Assembly (NCBI GenBank): GCA_023426545.1
Contig: JAFAAN010000083.1
Span: 1-64,000, forward strand
DNA length: 64,000 nt
Origin: Pseudomonadota bacterium
Lineage (GTDB): Bacteria > Myxococcota > Myxococcia > Myxococcales > Myxococcaceae
Reading direction: 5' to 3'
The position numbers were made by a program, and so were the translations under genes. Below the pieces are notes generated by a model, which saw nothing but the letters and a program-made list of their open reading frames with translations, was not told where the DNA came from and did no database searches. Shown here in pieces: positions 8,681-17,819 of the stretch (its first letter is position 1; each line of letters begins with the position of its first letter).

Positions 8681-9075
8681 GCACGGGAACGAAGGCGGTC
8701 ATCCGGCTGCGCATGAGCAGCCACGACGCGCATTATGGCGGCAACCTGGTCGACGGCGCGCGGATGTTGGGCCTCTTTGGCGACGTGGCCACGGAGCTGT
8801 GCATCCGCAGCGACGGCGACGAGGGCCTCTTCCGCGCCTATGACTCGGTGGAGTTCCTGGCCCCGGTGTACGCGGGGGACTACATCGAGGCGGAAGGCGA
8901 GATCGTCAGCGCGGGCAACACGTCGCGGAAGATGCGCTTCGAGGCTCGCAAGGTCATCAGGCCGCGTCCGGACGTGAACGACTCGGCGGCGGACGTCCTG
9001 GCGGAGCCGGTGGTGGTGTGCCGCGCCACGGGGACGTGCGTGGTGCCCAAGGACAAGCAGCGAGGTCAGCGATGA
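8677..9075 (+). CDS. kal: 3-aminobutyryl-CoA ammonia-lyase
   Basis: A 132-residue hotdog-fold protein expected to eliminate ammonia from L-3-aminobutyryl-CoA, giving crotonyl-CoA. The GTG start at 8677 overlaps the kamE stop (GTGA); translation then reads MSTGTKAVIRLRMSSHDAHY, matching the family length (~130) and N-terminus. The YGGNLVDGARMLGLFGD helix and the YAGDYIEAEGEI strand are the hotdog-like parts. Assignment rests on fold plus position between kamE and kce. Its TGA overlaps the kce ATG by 4 bases, implying translational coupling. Confidence 0.88.
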   Translation: MSTGTKAVIRLRMSSHDAHYGGNLVDGARMLGLFGDVATELCIRSDGDEGLFRAYDSVEFLAPVYAGDYIEAEGEIVSAGNTSRKMRFEARKVIRPRPDVNDSAADVLAEPVVVCRATGTCVVPKDKQRGQR

Positions 9076-9899
9076 GCACGCCCATGGTCATCACCGCGGC
9101 CATGGTGGGCGCGGAGACGACGCGCGAGCAGACGCCGCACCTGCCCATCACCGCGGAGGAGATTGCCGAGGACGCCGCGCGCTGCCGCGAGGCGGGCGCG
9201 GCGATGGTGCACCTCCACGTGCGCACGCCGGACGGCAGGCCGTCCCAGGACGCGGAGCTGTTCCGCGCGGCCATCCGCGCCATCCGCAAGCGCACGGACG
9301 TGCTCATCCAGACGTCCACGGGCGGCGCGGTGGGCATGACGGTGGACCAGCGCTGCGGCCCCCTGACGCTCACCGGCGAGGACCGGCCGGACATGGCCAC
9401 CTTGACGACGGGCACGGTGAACTTCGGCGAGGAGGTCTTCTGGAATCCCCGGCCGCTCGTGCGTGACATCGCCAGGCGCATCCGTGCGCTCGGGCTGAAG
9501 CCGGAGCTGGAGTGCTTCGACGTGGGCATGATTGACGAGGCCCGCTACCTGGCGAAGGAGGGGCTGGTGGACCTTCCGGCGCACTTCGACTTCGTGCTCG
9601 GGGTGCCGGGCACGTTGCAGCCGCGTCCGGAGGTGCTGGACTTCATGATTGCCTCGCTGCCCGAAGGGTCCACCTGGACGGTGGCGGGCGTGGGGCGGCA
9701 CCAGCTCGCCTACGTGGACGAAGCGGCGAAGCGCGGCGGCAACGCGAGAGTGGGCCTGGAGGACAACATCTACGTGTCCAAGGGCGTGCTCGCGAAGGGC
9801 AACTGGGAGCTCGTCGCCGAGGCGGCGAAGCGCGCCCGTGCCCATGGCCGCGAGCCGGCCACGCCAGAGCAGGCGCGCAAGCTGCTCCGGCTGTCGTAG
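9072..9899 (+). CDS. kce: 3-keto-5-aminohexanoate cleavage enzyme (BKACE family)
   Basis: Predicted to react 5-amino-3-oxohexanoate with acetyl-CoA to give acetoacetate and 3-aminobutyryl-CoA. The start ATG at 9072 is inside the kal stop, giving MSTPMVITAAMVGAETTREQ; further upstream codons belong to kal. The zinc pair H47-x-H49 is visible in MVHLHVRTPDG, with ECFDVGM and the glycine/His loop VAGVGRHQ further on. 275 residues, as expected. Other BKACE members use other beta-keto acids, but the neighbours settle the substrate. Last gene of the cluster; a strong hairpin follows. Confidence 0.92.
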   Translation: MSTPMVITAAMVGAETTREQTPHLPITAEEIAEDAARCREAGAAMVHLHVRTPDGRPSQDAELFRAAIRAIRKRTDVLIQTSTGGAVGMTVDQRCGPLTLTGEDRPDMATLTTGTVNFGEEVFWNPRPLVRDIARRIRALGLKPELECFDVGMIDEARYLAKEGLVDLPAHFDFVLGVPGTLQPRPEVLDFMIASLPEGSTWTVAGVGRHQLAYVDEAAKRGGNARVGLEDNIYVSKGVLAKGNWELVAEAAKRARAHGREPATPEQARKLLRLS

Positions 9900-9918
9900 C
9901 ACCGCCGATCGAGCCGGA

Positions 9919-9954
9919 ACGGCCGCCGCCCGACTCCTGCCGGGCGGCGGCCGT
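9919..9954 (+). terminator. Hairpin terminator of the kam cluster
   Basis: A perfect 14-bp stem (ACGGCCGCCGCCCG at 9919-9932 and its complement at 9941-9954) with an 8-base loop, 20 bases after the kce stop. Only a loose T-rich tail (TTGTCCGATTGT) follows, so termination may be partial. Confidence 0.6.
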
Positions 9955-10252
9955 TGTCCGATTGTCCGGGTGGTGAGGGCTCCGCTTCGTTTCGGGGCAA
10001 TGGAATCCGTACCAGCGCCGCCCGACCCGATGTCCGCGGTCAACAGGAAGGCGCTGAGAAGTCATATCCGGAATAGGGCTTCCAGCCCTGACGCCCGCCG
10101 GGCCCGGGATTCTTTCCGCTGGCCTTGGGCTCTGGGGCGGGCTCTTGTCAGGAGCCGGGGCCTTTTCTCGTCGTGAGCCGCCGGGCGCCACCGGTGTGCC
10201 CGGGACTCCGCCGAAGCGGCCCCGTGAGCGCACGACCGAGGAGAACACCCGG
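9955..10252. other. Intergenic region, no gene seen
   Basis: Between the kce terminator and the SDR gene. Both strands were read; no ORF with convincing codon use was found, and no clear promoter. A weak GGCTC/GAGCC hairpin ending in CCTTTTC lies at about 10150-10175. Confidence 0.4.
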
Positions 10253-11029
10253 ATGGACACGGAGCTGCAGGGCAGGGGCGTCCTGGTCACGGGCGGCGCC
10301 GGAGGAATCGGCACCGCCCTGGTCCAGACCTTCGCGGAAGAGGGCGCGAAGGTGGGAGTGCACTACCACTCCAGTACCGAGAAGGCCCAGGCGCTGGCGC
10401 GCGACGTCGGTGGCGCCGCGCTGCGCGCGGACCTGACGGTGGAAGCCGACGTGGATGCGCTGGTTCCCGCTGCGGTGGCCGCGCTGGGGCGGCTGGACGT
10501 GCTGGTGTGCAACGCGGGCGTATGGCCCGCTTCGGATGAGCCCATCTGGGAGATGTCTCTGGCGCGGTGGCGCCGCACGATGGCGGAGAACCTGGAGAGC
10601 GTCTTCCTGTGCTGCCGCGCCTTCCTCCGGCACGTGGCCACCACGAAGACGGGCAACATCGTCATCATCAGCTCCACCGCGGGCCTGTTCGGTGAAGCAG
10701 GGCACGCTGACTACGCCGCCGCCAAGGGCGCGCTGGCGAGCGGCTTCCTCAAGAGTCTCAAGAACGAGCTGGGCCGCATCGCGCCCCTGGGCCGCGTCAA
10801 CGTCGTGTGCCCGGGATGGACAGCGGTGGAGCGCAGCCGGGCAAGGTTGGCTGAGCCGGGCTTCGTCGAACGCGTCACGCGGACGATGCCGCTGCGCAAG
10901 GTGGCCGAGCCGGTGGATGTGGCGCGGGTGGTCGTGTCGCTCGCGTCGGATCGCATCTCCGGACACGTGACGGGTGAGGTCGTCAGCGTCGCCGGAGGCA
11001 TGGAGGGAAGGGTGCTGCATGACGACTGA
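10253..11029 (+). CDS. Short-chain dehydrogenase/reductase
   Basis: A 258-residue NAD(P)-dependent oxidoreductase. The N-terminal cofactor motif TGGAGGIG is at 14-21, NAG at ~83-85, a catalytic Ser in IIISSTAG, and Y-A-A-A-K with Tyr and Lys near 154-158. The substrate is not evident. ATG at 10253 was chosen because GAGGAG lies 9 bases upstream and the SDR fold begins directly after it; an upstream in-frame start adds 36 unconserved residues. It overlaps the following methyltransferase by 11 bases, so the two probably act together. Confidence 0.85.
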   Translation: MDTELQGRGVLVTGGAGGIGTALVQTFAEEGAKVGVHYHSSTEKAQALARDVGGAALRADLTVEADVDALVPAAVAALGRLDVLVCNAGVWPASDEPIWEMSLARWRRTMAENLESVFLCCRAFLRHVATTKTGNIVIISSTAGLFGEAGHADYAAAKGALASGFLKSLKNELGRIAPLGRVNVVCPGWTAVERSRARLAEPGFVERVTRTMPLRKVAEPVDVARVVVSLASDRISGHVTGEVVSVAGGMEGRVLHDD

Positions 11030-11810
11030 ATGGGATGTGCGGACATACAACCGCGAGGCGTGGAACAGGCAGGTGGCCTCGGGCAACAGGTGGACGCTGC
11101 CCGTAGGCCCAGAGGTCATCGCCGCCGCGCGCGAGGGAGCGTGGAGCGTCGTCCTCACGCCCACGAAGCCGGTGCCACGCGAGTGGTTCGGGGACGTGAA
11201 GGGCAAGGACATCCTCTGCCTCGCGGGTTCGGGAGGGCAGCAGGCTCCGGTGCTGGCGGCGGCGGGCGCGCGGGTGTCGGTGCTGGACAACTCGCCGGCG
11301 CAGCTCGGCCAGGACCGCCTGGTGGCTGAGCGCGAGGGACTGGAGCTGCGGTTGGTGGAGGGCGACATGCGCGACCTCTCCGCCTTCGAGGACGAGAGCT
11401 TCGACCTCGTCTTCCACCCTTGCTCCAACTGCTTCGTGGATGCGGTGCGCCCGGTGTGGCGTGAAGCGGCGCGCGTGCTGCGCCCGGGCGGCGTGCTGCT
11501 GTCCGGCTTCACCAACCCCATCAACTTCCTGTTCGACGTGGGGCTGGAGAAGCAGGGCATCTTCACGTTGAAGTACCGGATGCCCTACTCGGACTTCACC
11601 AGCCTGTCGGACGAGGAGCGCCGCCGCTTCACGGACGCAGGCGAGCCGCTCTGCGTGGGGCACTCCCTGGAGGACCAGATTGGCGGGCAGGTCGACGCGG
11701 GGTTGGCCATCGTCGGCTTCTTCGAGGACGCCTTCGGTCCAGAGGACGCCCTGTCGCGGTACTACAGCGGCTACATCGCCACCCGCGCGGTGAAGCTCCC
11801 GGCGCGGTAG
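11019..11810 (+). CDS. SAM-dependent methyltransferase (class I)
   Basis: A 263-residue methyltransferase. Motif I appears as ILCLAGSGGQQAPVLA (about 65-80), then SVLDNSPAQL as the acidic strand-2 loop, GDMRDLSAF, and DLVFHP. Substrate unknown; the pattern resembles the UbiE/Methyltransf_11 group. The start ATG lies inside the SDR gene 3' end, behind GGAGGGAAGG, and there is no better start after it. Confidence 0.82.
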   Translation: MTTEWDVRTYNREAWNRQVASGNRWTLPVGPEVIAAAREGAWSVVLTPTKPVPREWFGDVKGKDILCLAGSGGQQAPVLAAAGARVSVLDNSPAQLGQDRLVAEREGLELRLVEGDMRDLSAFEDESFDLVFHPCSNCFVDAVRPVWREAARVLRPGGVLLSGFTNPINFLFDVGLEKQGIFTLKYRMPYSDFTSLSDEERRRFTDAGEPLCVGHSLEDQIGGQVDAGLAIVGFFEDAFGPEDALSRYYSGYIATRAVKLPAR

Positions 11811-11941
11811 GGCGAGGGGCAGGCGCGACATGGGGACTGCGGCCGCGGATTTAACCTTTCGCACCGCGCGGGGTTTTTCAGGGCATGAGGCGACGGGAGG
11901 CCGGCTCCCGGAGGCTCAGTCACCCTGAGGAGCAAATCCCG

Positions 11942-12343
11942 ATGAAGCTCATGACCACCCTGCGTTCCGCCGCCCTCGCCTCGTTGTTCATCGCCGCGCC
12001 CGTGCTGGCCCAGACGGCCGCGCCCGAGCCGGCCAACCCGCCAGGGGCCGAAGGCCGACACCACGACGGGTACCACCGTCACAAGGGCAAGAAGCACAGG
12101 CACAAGATGGGCCACCTGGAGCACCGGTTGGACAAGGCCGTGGCCGAGGGGCGGCTGGACCAGGCCCAGGCGGAGCAGTTCAAGGCGGAGGCCCGGCAGT
12201 TCCGCGAGGAGCTTCAGGCGCTGCGCGAGGCCGGGGGCGGCAAGCTCACCGACACGCAGCGGGAGGAGGCACGCGCGAAGAAGCGCGCCTTCCGCGAGAA
12301 GGTGAGGTCAGCCATGCAGGCGAGCGCGCCGCAGAAGACCTGA
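11942..12343 (+). CDS. Exported histidine-rich small protein
   Basis: 133 residues with a clear signal peptide (MKLMTTLRSAALASLFIAAPVLAQ). The mature N-terminus is rich in His and Lys (HHDGYHRHKGKKHRHK, about residues 41-56), followed by a single charged amphipathic helix with many Glu/Gln/Ala/Arg. The histidine stretch suggests metal binding, and the helix recalls CpxP/Spy-like periplasmic proteins, but no family motif is secure. AGGAG lies 10 bases upstream of the chosen ATG. Function unknown. Confidence 0.7.
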   Translation: MKLMTTLRSAALASLFIAAPVLAQTAAPEPANPPGAEGRHHDGYHRHKGKKHRHKMGHLEHRLDKAVAEGRLDQAQAEQFKAEARQFREELQALREAGGGKLTDTQREEARAKKRAFREKVRSAMQASAPQKT

Positions 12344-12440
12344 GCCCGCGGGCGGACAGCCCCGCGGCCTCGCTCTTCATGGCGGCGGGTGGGCGGCTGG
12401 CGCAGAATGGGCGGACCCGCCTTCCTGGACGAGGTCCCCC

Positions 12441-13361
12441 ATGCGCGTGTCTCCGTTGTTGATGGCCGCCGTTCTCCTGCTCGGGTGCGGCGCGCACTCG
12501 GGCCGCGCAAAGGCCGCGGCCGTATCCTCCAGCGCTGCCATCCCAGATGACGTGGAGCTGCGCCGGGTGCAGGCGCGGGCGAAGTACATCTTCGATGCGG
12601 AGCGCGCCGCCATCTTCGCCACCGACCGGCTGCTCATCCAGGAGGACCTGGACCGCTCCCGCATGGAGTGGTTCTTCACGGTGCCGCGAGAGGAGGGCTG
12701 GTATTCGCTGTTCGGCACGCTGGACGACGCGGGGACGTTCACGCCGGCCTATGCCTTCAAGGCGCCTCGCGACGATGCCGAGCAGATGGCGCCGCTCCCT
12801 CTCGACGCGCTGCCGCAGGACTTCAGCCCCATCGCCCGCGCCGTGAAGGCGTCGATGCTGGAGACGGTGGAGGTCTACTCGCGGGGCGTCATCAACCCCG
12901 TGGTCGCCTTGGAAGACGACGGGGACCTCACTGTCTATGTGCTCCAGGGCACGCGGGACCCGATGCACTTCTATTTCGGGGGCGACATGCGCTTCCGCTA
13001 CGGCGCGGACGGGCGCACGCGGCAGGAGGCGGTGAAGCTGCACCAGAGCATCTTCGGCGTCAGCCTGGAGCCCGGCCCGGATGGCGCGCTCTACCAGGGC
13101 TCGGTGCACTCCCACGTCCTCTTCGGCGGCCCGCTGGAGACGGAGCTGGCGATGCTGATGCTCTACCCGGAGCTGGGCGCGTTGACCGTCGTCCATCCGG
13201 AGTCCCGCATCGCGTACTTCCTCACGCCTGACGGCGCCATCCGCGTGCTGAGCGAGGCCCCCGAGCGGCAGCGGATGCTGCGGCCAGATGGGACGTTCGG
13301 TCCGCTCGACATGGAAGAGGAGGCGGCGCCAACCGCGCCCTCGGGGCAGGTGGACCTGTAG
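12441..13361 (+). CDS. Lipoprotein of unknown function
   Basis: 306 residues; the lipobox LLLGC places the lipidated Cys at 16. The body is a mixed beta-rich domain with no family motif that I recognise. It ends 15 bases from the convergent ChaN-like gene. Codon use is typical of the genome. Presumably outer-membrane or periplasmic. Confidence 0.7.
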   Translation: MRVSPLLMAAVLLLGCGAHSGRAKAAAVSSSAAIPDDVELRRVQARAKYIFDAERAAIFATDRLLIQEDLDRSRMEWFFTVPREEGWYSLFGTLDDAGTFTPAYAFKAPRDDAEQMAPLPLDALPQDFSPIARAVKASMLETVEVYSRGVINPVVALEDDGDLTVYVLQGTRDPMHFYFGGDMRFRYGADGRTRQEAVKLHQSIFGVSLEPGPDGALYQGSVHSHVLFGGPLETELAMLMLYPELGALTVVHPESRIAYFLTPDGAIRVLSEAPERQRMLRPDGTFGPLDMEEEAAPTAPSGQVDL

Positions 13362-13376
13362 GGGAGGGGCCCAGGC

Positions 13377-14912
13377 TCAGGCGCCCAGGCGCTCCGCCCA
13401 GGAGAGGTAGGTGGTCCGCGGGTCCACGAAGGGGTCGCGGAACAGCGCCTGGACCTCCGCCTTGGCCACCTGGCCGGCATCGAAGGCCTGATAGAGCCGG
13501 TCTCCGAGCAGATAGCCCAGGGCGTGACTGACACCGTGGAACAGGCGGTCCTTGCGCAGCGGCAGGAGCTTCACCGCTTCCTCCGGGGCCTCGGACTCCG
13601 TGGCCTTGTGGGCCAGGACGAAGGCGGCGATCTGTCGCTCCACGCCCCGGCTCTCGCCGAAGCGCTGCGCCCACTCGGCGACACTCGGGCACGTGCGGCG
13701 GGGGTTCACCAGCTTCGAGCCGAAGAAGCCCAGCGCCTCTTCCAGGCAGCGCGCGTAGAAGGCCTCCGACGCGCCACGGGGCGCATCCATGGCATCACCC
13801 ACCGCGCAGTGGCGGATGAAGTGCGCCGCCTCCTCCGCCGCGTGGTTCAGCGACAGCGAGGCCAGGTAGGCCATCCGGGCGCGCGGGATGTAGCAGCTCT
13901 CGCGCGAGAGGATGTGCCGGCGGAGCTGCGACAGCTCGCTCTGGGTGAAGCGCCCGCGCCGCTGGATGCGCGCCAGGACGTCACCGTCGGCGGCGGAGAC
14001 CACGTCCACCGTGTCCAGCGCCCGGCCCACGGGGACGCCGGCGAGCCGGCCAATCAACGCGGACATCTCCCGGAAGCGCTCCGCGGCGCCGCGGTCGAGC
14101 AGGGGTGTGTCACCGGCCTCCGCCTCCAGGTAGTCCAGGAAGCTCTGTTGGCAGACCACGGGGGAGGCGTTCATCAGGCACAGCGTCCCGTCTGCCAGCT
14201 CCACGGCCTCCACGGCGCCCACGCGGCCCTCGCGCGCCAGCCGCCACCAGACACCTTCGGCGTTCTGGTACACGACGAGCCCCTTGCGCGTCTCCGCGCC
14301 CAGCGCCCGCTCCACCTGCGCGGGCAGGTGGCAGGGCGCCACGTGGTACTGGCCCACCAGCACCATGACGAGCGGCCGGTCCGGAGCGCGGGCGGCGCGG
14401 GCGACGCGCTCGGCGGCGTACGCGTCCCGGAGCTCCAGCGAGCGCTCGCCCTGGGCGCGGCGGTCGATGCCCACCACGTCGAGCTTGTGCTTGCGCGCGA
14501 ACGCGAGCAGGGCCTTCGTGCCGGTGCCGGACGCATGGCCCAGCTTCGCCAGCAGTGAGCGCTCCGTCACACGGCCCGCGCGCCAGGCGTCCACGGTGGC
14601 CTGGTGACGGCCCTCCACGCACTCGAGCGCCATGACGACGCGGCGGCCCGAGGCCAGCGCCCGCTCTACCAGTGCGAGGTACGTCTCCTGAGCGAGTGGG
14701 AGCGTGTGGTAGTCGCCGACGTAGACGATGTCCGCCGTCTGCACCTGCTGATACACGGCGGGCAGCGTCGTGACGCTCCGATACCCCGTGGTGCGCCGCC
14801 GGAAGCGGGCCTCATAGGTTCGGAAGGATGCCGTCTGTCCGTCGACCACTCGGGCGATCTGCGCGCGCTGGCGTCGGAACAGGGCGAGGTGCAAGGCGAG
14901 CGAATCGCGCAT
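13377..14912 (-). CDS. ChaN-like (haem-uptake) domain protein
   Basis: 511 residues from the ATG at 14912; an in-frame GTG at 14939 is the alternative. Residues about 50-270 look like the ChaN family of the EreA/ChaN/Tiki superfamily: DIVYVGDYHTLPLAQETY, RRVVMALECVEGRHQ and MVLVGQYHVAP, with repeated acidic/His residues in place. ChaN proteins are iron-regulated haem-binding proteins in other bacteria. No signal peptide is seen, which is unlike the lipoprotein members. The C-terminal ~240 residues are helical and unassigned. It is divergent from a TonB-dependent receptor, suggesting shared iron or haem control. Confidence 0.7.
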   Translation of the reverse strand: MRDSLALHLALFRRQRAQIARVVDGQTASFRTYEARFRRRTTGYRSVTTLPAVYQQVQTADIVYVGDYHTLPLAQETYLALVERALASGRRVVMALECVEGRHQATVDAWRAGRVTERSLLAKLGHASGTGTKALLAFARKHKLDVVGIDRRAQGERSLELRDAYAAERVARAARAPDRPLVMVLVGQYHVAPCHLPAQVERALGAETRKGLVVYQNAEGVWWRLAREGRVGAVEAVELADGTLCLMNASPVVCQQSFLDYLEAEAGDTPLLDRGAAERFREMSALIGRLAGVPVGRALDTVDVVSAADGDVLARIQRRGRFTQSELSQLRRHILSRESCYIPRARMAYLASLSLNHAAEEAAHFIRHCAVGDAMDAPRGASEAFYARCLEEALGFFGSKLVNPRRTCPSVAEWAQRFGESRGVERQIAAFVLAHKATESEAPEEAVKLLPLRKDRLFHGVSHALGYLLGDRLYQAFDAGQVAKAEVQALFRDPFVDPRTTYLSWAERLGA

Positions 14913-15026
14913 GGAGTGCGGCAATCCCTCGCACGGCACCGCGAGCCCGGCAAAAAAACGGCGCGTCCGCGTGACGGGTGCGTTCCTTGACGGCGACGTA
15001 CGGTCAAAGGACCATGTCGGTCAGCC

Positions 15027-17819
15027 TTGAAGACCGCACACGCTCGCGCGACCCTCCTCAGCCTGGTCCTCATCATGGCGGCGCCCGGCCGTGCCGAGGA
15101 GCCTGGGCTGTTGCATTCTCCTCCAGAGCGCGCCGAGCCGCGCGTCGCGTTGCAGCTCGACGGCACGCTGGTGGAAGGCCGCCGCGTGCTCGAACTCTAC
15201 GTGCGCTACCGCGGCCCGGGAGAGCCGTACGCCCGCCGGCCCATGGACCGCGAGTATGGCGACCTGTACCGCGCCGTGATTCCGGCCGAGCACGTCGTGC
15301 CGCCCGGCATCGAGTACTACGTCGAGGGACTCACCGCGGATGGCGAGCGCATCCCGCTCTTCCAGTCCGCGTCCCGTCCAGCGCGCGTGCTCGTCGGAGG
15401 AGAGACGCCCGCCAGCGCCGCCGTCGTGCGGGCCTCGCCGCCCGCGGAGCGCCGCCCACCGCCGCGTGCATCGGCGCCGGAGCGAAAGCCATCACCGGAG
15501 CGCAAGCCGTCATCCGAGCGCTCCCAGGCACAGGCTCCCGCGCCGCGCTCGGATGCGCCCCGGCAGCCGCAGGATGACTCCATGGCCGCGCTCACCGCGG
15601 ACCTGCCGGCGGACGCCCCCACCGAGCCCGCGGCTCCCGGCCGCGCGGCCCGCGCCACGCCCGGGGGGACGCCATCACCGCGTGAGCCCGCGCCCGCACG
15701 CTCGGAGCTGGAGGAGGACCTGGCGCTGTACAGCGCGGAGGACACGCTGGCGCTGGCCACGCGCCATGAGGCCGCGGTGCGCACGGTGCCCGCCATCGGC
15801 GCTTCCTTCAGCCAGCAGCAGCTCCGCGCGCTGGGCGCGCGCACGGTGGCGGATGTCCTGGACGTGGTGCCCGGCCTGTCCGTGAGTCGCGACGTGCAAG
15901 GGTTCCATCGCACCGCCATCCGCGGCCTGCGCAACGACGCGGAGGTGCTCTTCCTCCTCAACGGCCACCGCCTCAACAACTTCTTCGATGGCAAGGCGCT
16001 GATGAACCTGCCCGTGGAGAACCTGGAGCGGGTGGAGGTCGTCCGCGGTCCGGGCTCCGCGCTCCATGGCGCGGGGGCCTTCCTGGGCGTGGTCAACATC
16101 GTCACCGACAAGTCGGACGGCGTCCGCACGGCCGTGTCCGTCGGTGGTTACCCCGGGCTGGATGACCGGCTCGCCGTCACCGGGAACGGGCATCTCTCCG
16201 CGGGGCACACCGCGGGGGACCTGCGCCTGTTCGCGGACGTGGACGTGTGGAGCCAGGCGGGCGACTCCACCGTCGTGGAGAACGACGGGCTCGACGACGA
16301 GTCCATCTTCCAGGGCCTGCGCGACGTGACGGACCCAGCAGGGCGCACGCGCGACGAGCGCTTCCTCTTCAACATGGGCGCAGGCGCCAGCTACGCCCTG
16401 GGCGGCGCGGGCCGCCTGGGTGCCTCCGCGCGCTTCATCACCGAGCGGCGCAGCGCCCTGGTGGGCCTGTTCGACACCGTGGGCGAGGACTCGGAGCTGG
16501 GCTGGAACGTCTTCCTCGCGGACCTGAGCTGGGAGCGCGGCTTCGGTTCCGACGCGACGCTGCGCGCACGGGCCGCATACGACCAGCAGTCCACCGACCG
16601 CTTCTTCCAGATCACCCCCCACGCGTTCCGCACCGGCACCGGGGCGAACCGGCTGTTCCAGAAGGGGATGCAGGAGCAGACGCGCGTCTCCGTGCGCACG
16701 CTCACCGGCAGCCTGGACGCGGACGTCGCCCTGGGCGCCCACAACCGCCTGTCCCTGGGGGCGGTGGTGGAGCAGCAGACGCTGGGCGCCTACGAGTACG
16801 AAACGAACTACACGCTGGACGCGCAGGTGCGCCCGGACGGCCTGACGCGCCCCGAGGGCCTGGGCGACCTGGTGGGAGGCCCCGCGGCCCGCCGCCTCAA
16901 CGTGGGCCTCTTCGCGCAGGACCAGTGGACCGTCGTCAACGCGTTGACGCTGACGTTCGGCGTCCGCATGGACGCCACGCAGCTGCCCACGGTGGACGCG
17001 TCCGGCGCCATCAACGGCACCCGCCTCGTGCCCACGCTCAACCCGCGCGTGGGCCTGGTGTTCGCGGCCACCGACGCGCTGGTGCTCAAGGCCCTGTACG
17101 GGCGCGCCTTCCGCGCTCCCACGCTCCAGGAGCTGGTCGAGCGCATCCCGGACACGGAGTACAACCAGGGCCGCTTCGAGGGGAACCCCCGCCTGCAGCC
17201 CGCGACGGTGGACACCTTCGAGCTGGGCGCGGACCTCATCCAGGCGGCGGGGGACGCGCGCGTGCGCCTGCGCGCCAACGCCTACGTCGCGTTCTTCGGC
17301 TCGCCCATCGTCCCGGTGGACACGTCCGGCAACATCGTCCCGCTGCGCAACCGCGAGCTGGGCGTGCGCGTCTACGGCGTAGAGGGGGAGGCCCGGCTGG
17401 AGGCCTCCAAGCGCGCGTACGCGTGGCTCAACGCCAGCATCTCCCGCGCGGAGGACCTGGAGCTGCCCGCCCAGTCCCGCCTGCTCACCGACACGCCGCA
17501 GGCGCGCTTCAACGCGGGCGTGTCCATGCCCATTGGTGCGTACCTCAACTTCGACGTGGTGGTGCGCACGGGCGCTGAGCGGCGCAACAACAGCCGCTCC
17601 GTGCTGGAGCTCATCCGCCGCTACAAGATTCCCTCGTACAGCCTCATCACCGCGCAGCTGCGCACCGAGCCCATCCTGGAGCACTTCGAGGTGGCCCTGG
17701 TGGCGCACAACCTGTTCGACAACGACCTGCGCGACGACGTGCCCCGCCCGGACCGCGTGCTGGGGTTGCTGCCGCGCGAGGGTATGTCCGGATACCTCAC
17801 CGTGAGGGCCCAGTACTGA
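15027..17819 (+). CDS. TonB-dependent outer-membrane receptor with N-terminal extension
   Basis: 930 residues. A signal peptide (LLSLVLIMAAPGRAEE) follows a TTG start; no stronger start codon was found. Residues ~25-110 resemble a small beta domain, then a Pro/Arg/Ser-rich linker runs to ~225. The plug domain begins near 250 (FSQQQLRALGARTVADVLDV, VPGLSVSRD, IRGLRND, VEVVRGPGSALHG, VVNIVT), and the barrel occupies the rest, ending in an aromatic YLTVRAQY. Ligand unknown. The following lipoprotein start overlaps its stop, and the divergent ChaN-like gene hints at iron or haem. Confidence 0.9.
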   Translation: MKTAHARATLLSLVLIMAAPGRAEEPGLLHSPPERAEPRVALQLDGTLVEGRRVLELYVRYRGPGEPYARRPMDREYGDLYRAVIPAEHVVPPGIEYYVEGLTADGERIPLFQSASRPARVLVGGETPASAAVVRASPPAERRPPPRASAPERKPSPERKPSSERSQAQAPAPRSDAPRQPQDDSMAALTADLPADAPTEPAAPGRAARATPGGTPSPREPAPARSELEEDLALYSAEDTLALATRHEAAVRTVPAIGASFSQQQLRALGARTVADVLDVVPGLSVSRDVQGFHRTAIRGLRNDAEVLFLLNGHRLNNFFDGKALMNLPVENLERVEVVRGPGSALHGAGAFLGVVNIVTDKSDGVRTAVSVGGYPGLDDRLAVTGNGHLSAGHTAGDLRLFADVDVWSQAGDSTVVENDGLDDESIFQGLRDVTDPAGRTRDERFLFNMGAGASYALGGAGRLGASARFITERRSALVGLFDTVGEDSELGWNVFLADLSWERGFGSDATLRARAAYDQQSTDRFFQITPHAFRTGTGANRLFQKGMQEQTRVSVRTLTGSLDADVALGAHNRLSLGAVVEQQTLGAYEYETNYTLDAQVRPDGLTRPEGLGDLVGGPAARRLNVGLFAQDQWTVVNALTLTFGVRMDATQLPTVDASGAINGTRLVPTLNPRVGLVFAATDALVLKALYGRAFRAPTLQELVERIPDTEYNQGRFEGNPRLQPATVDTFELGADLIQAAGDARVRLRANAYVAFFGSPIVPVDTSGNIVPLRNRELGVRVYGVEGEARLEASKRAYAWLNASISRAEDLELPAQSRLLTDTPQARFNAGVSMPIGAYLNFDVVVRTGAERRNNSRSVLELIRRYKIPSYSLITAQLRTEPILEHFEVALVAHNLFDNDLRDDVPRPDRVLGLLPREGMSGYLTVRAQY

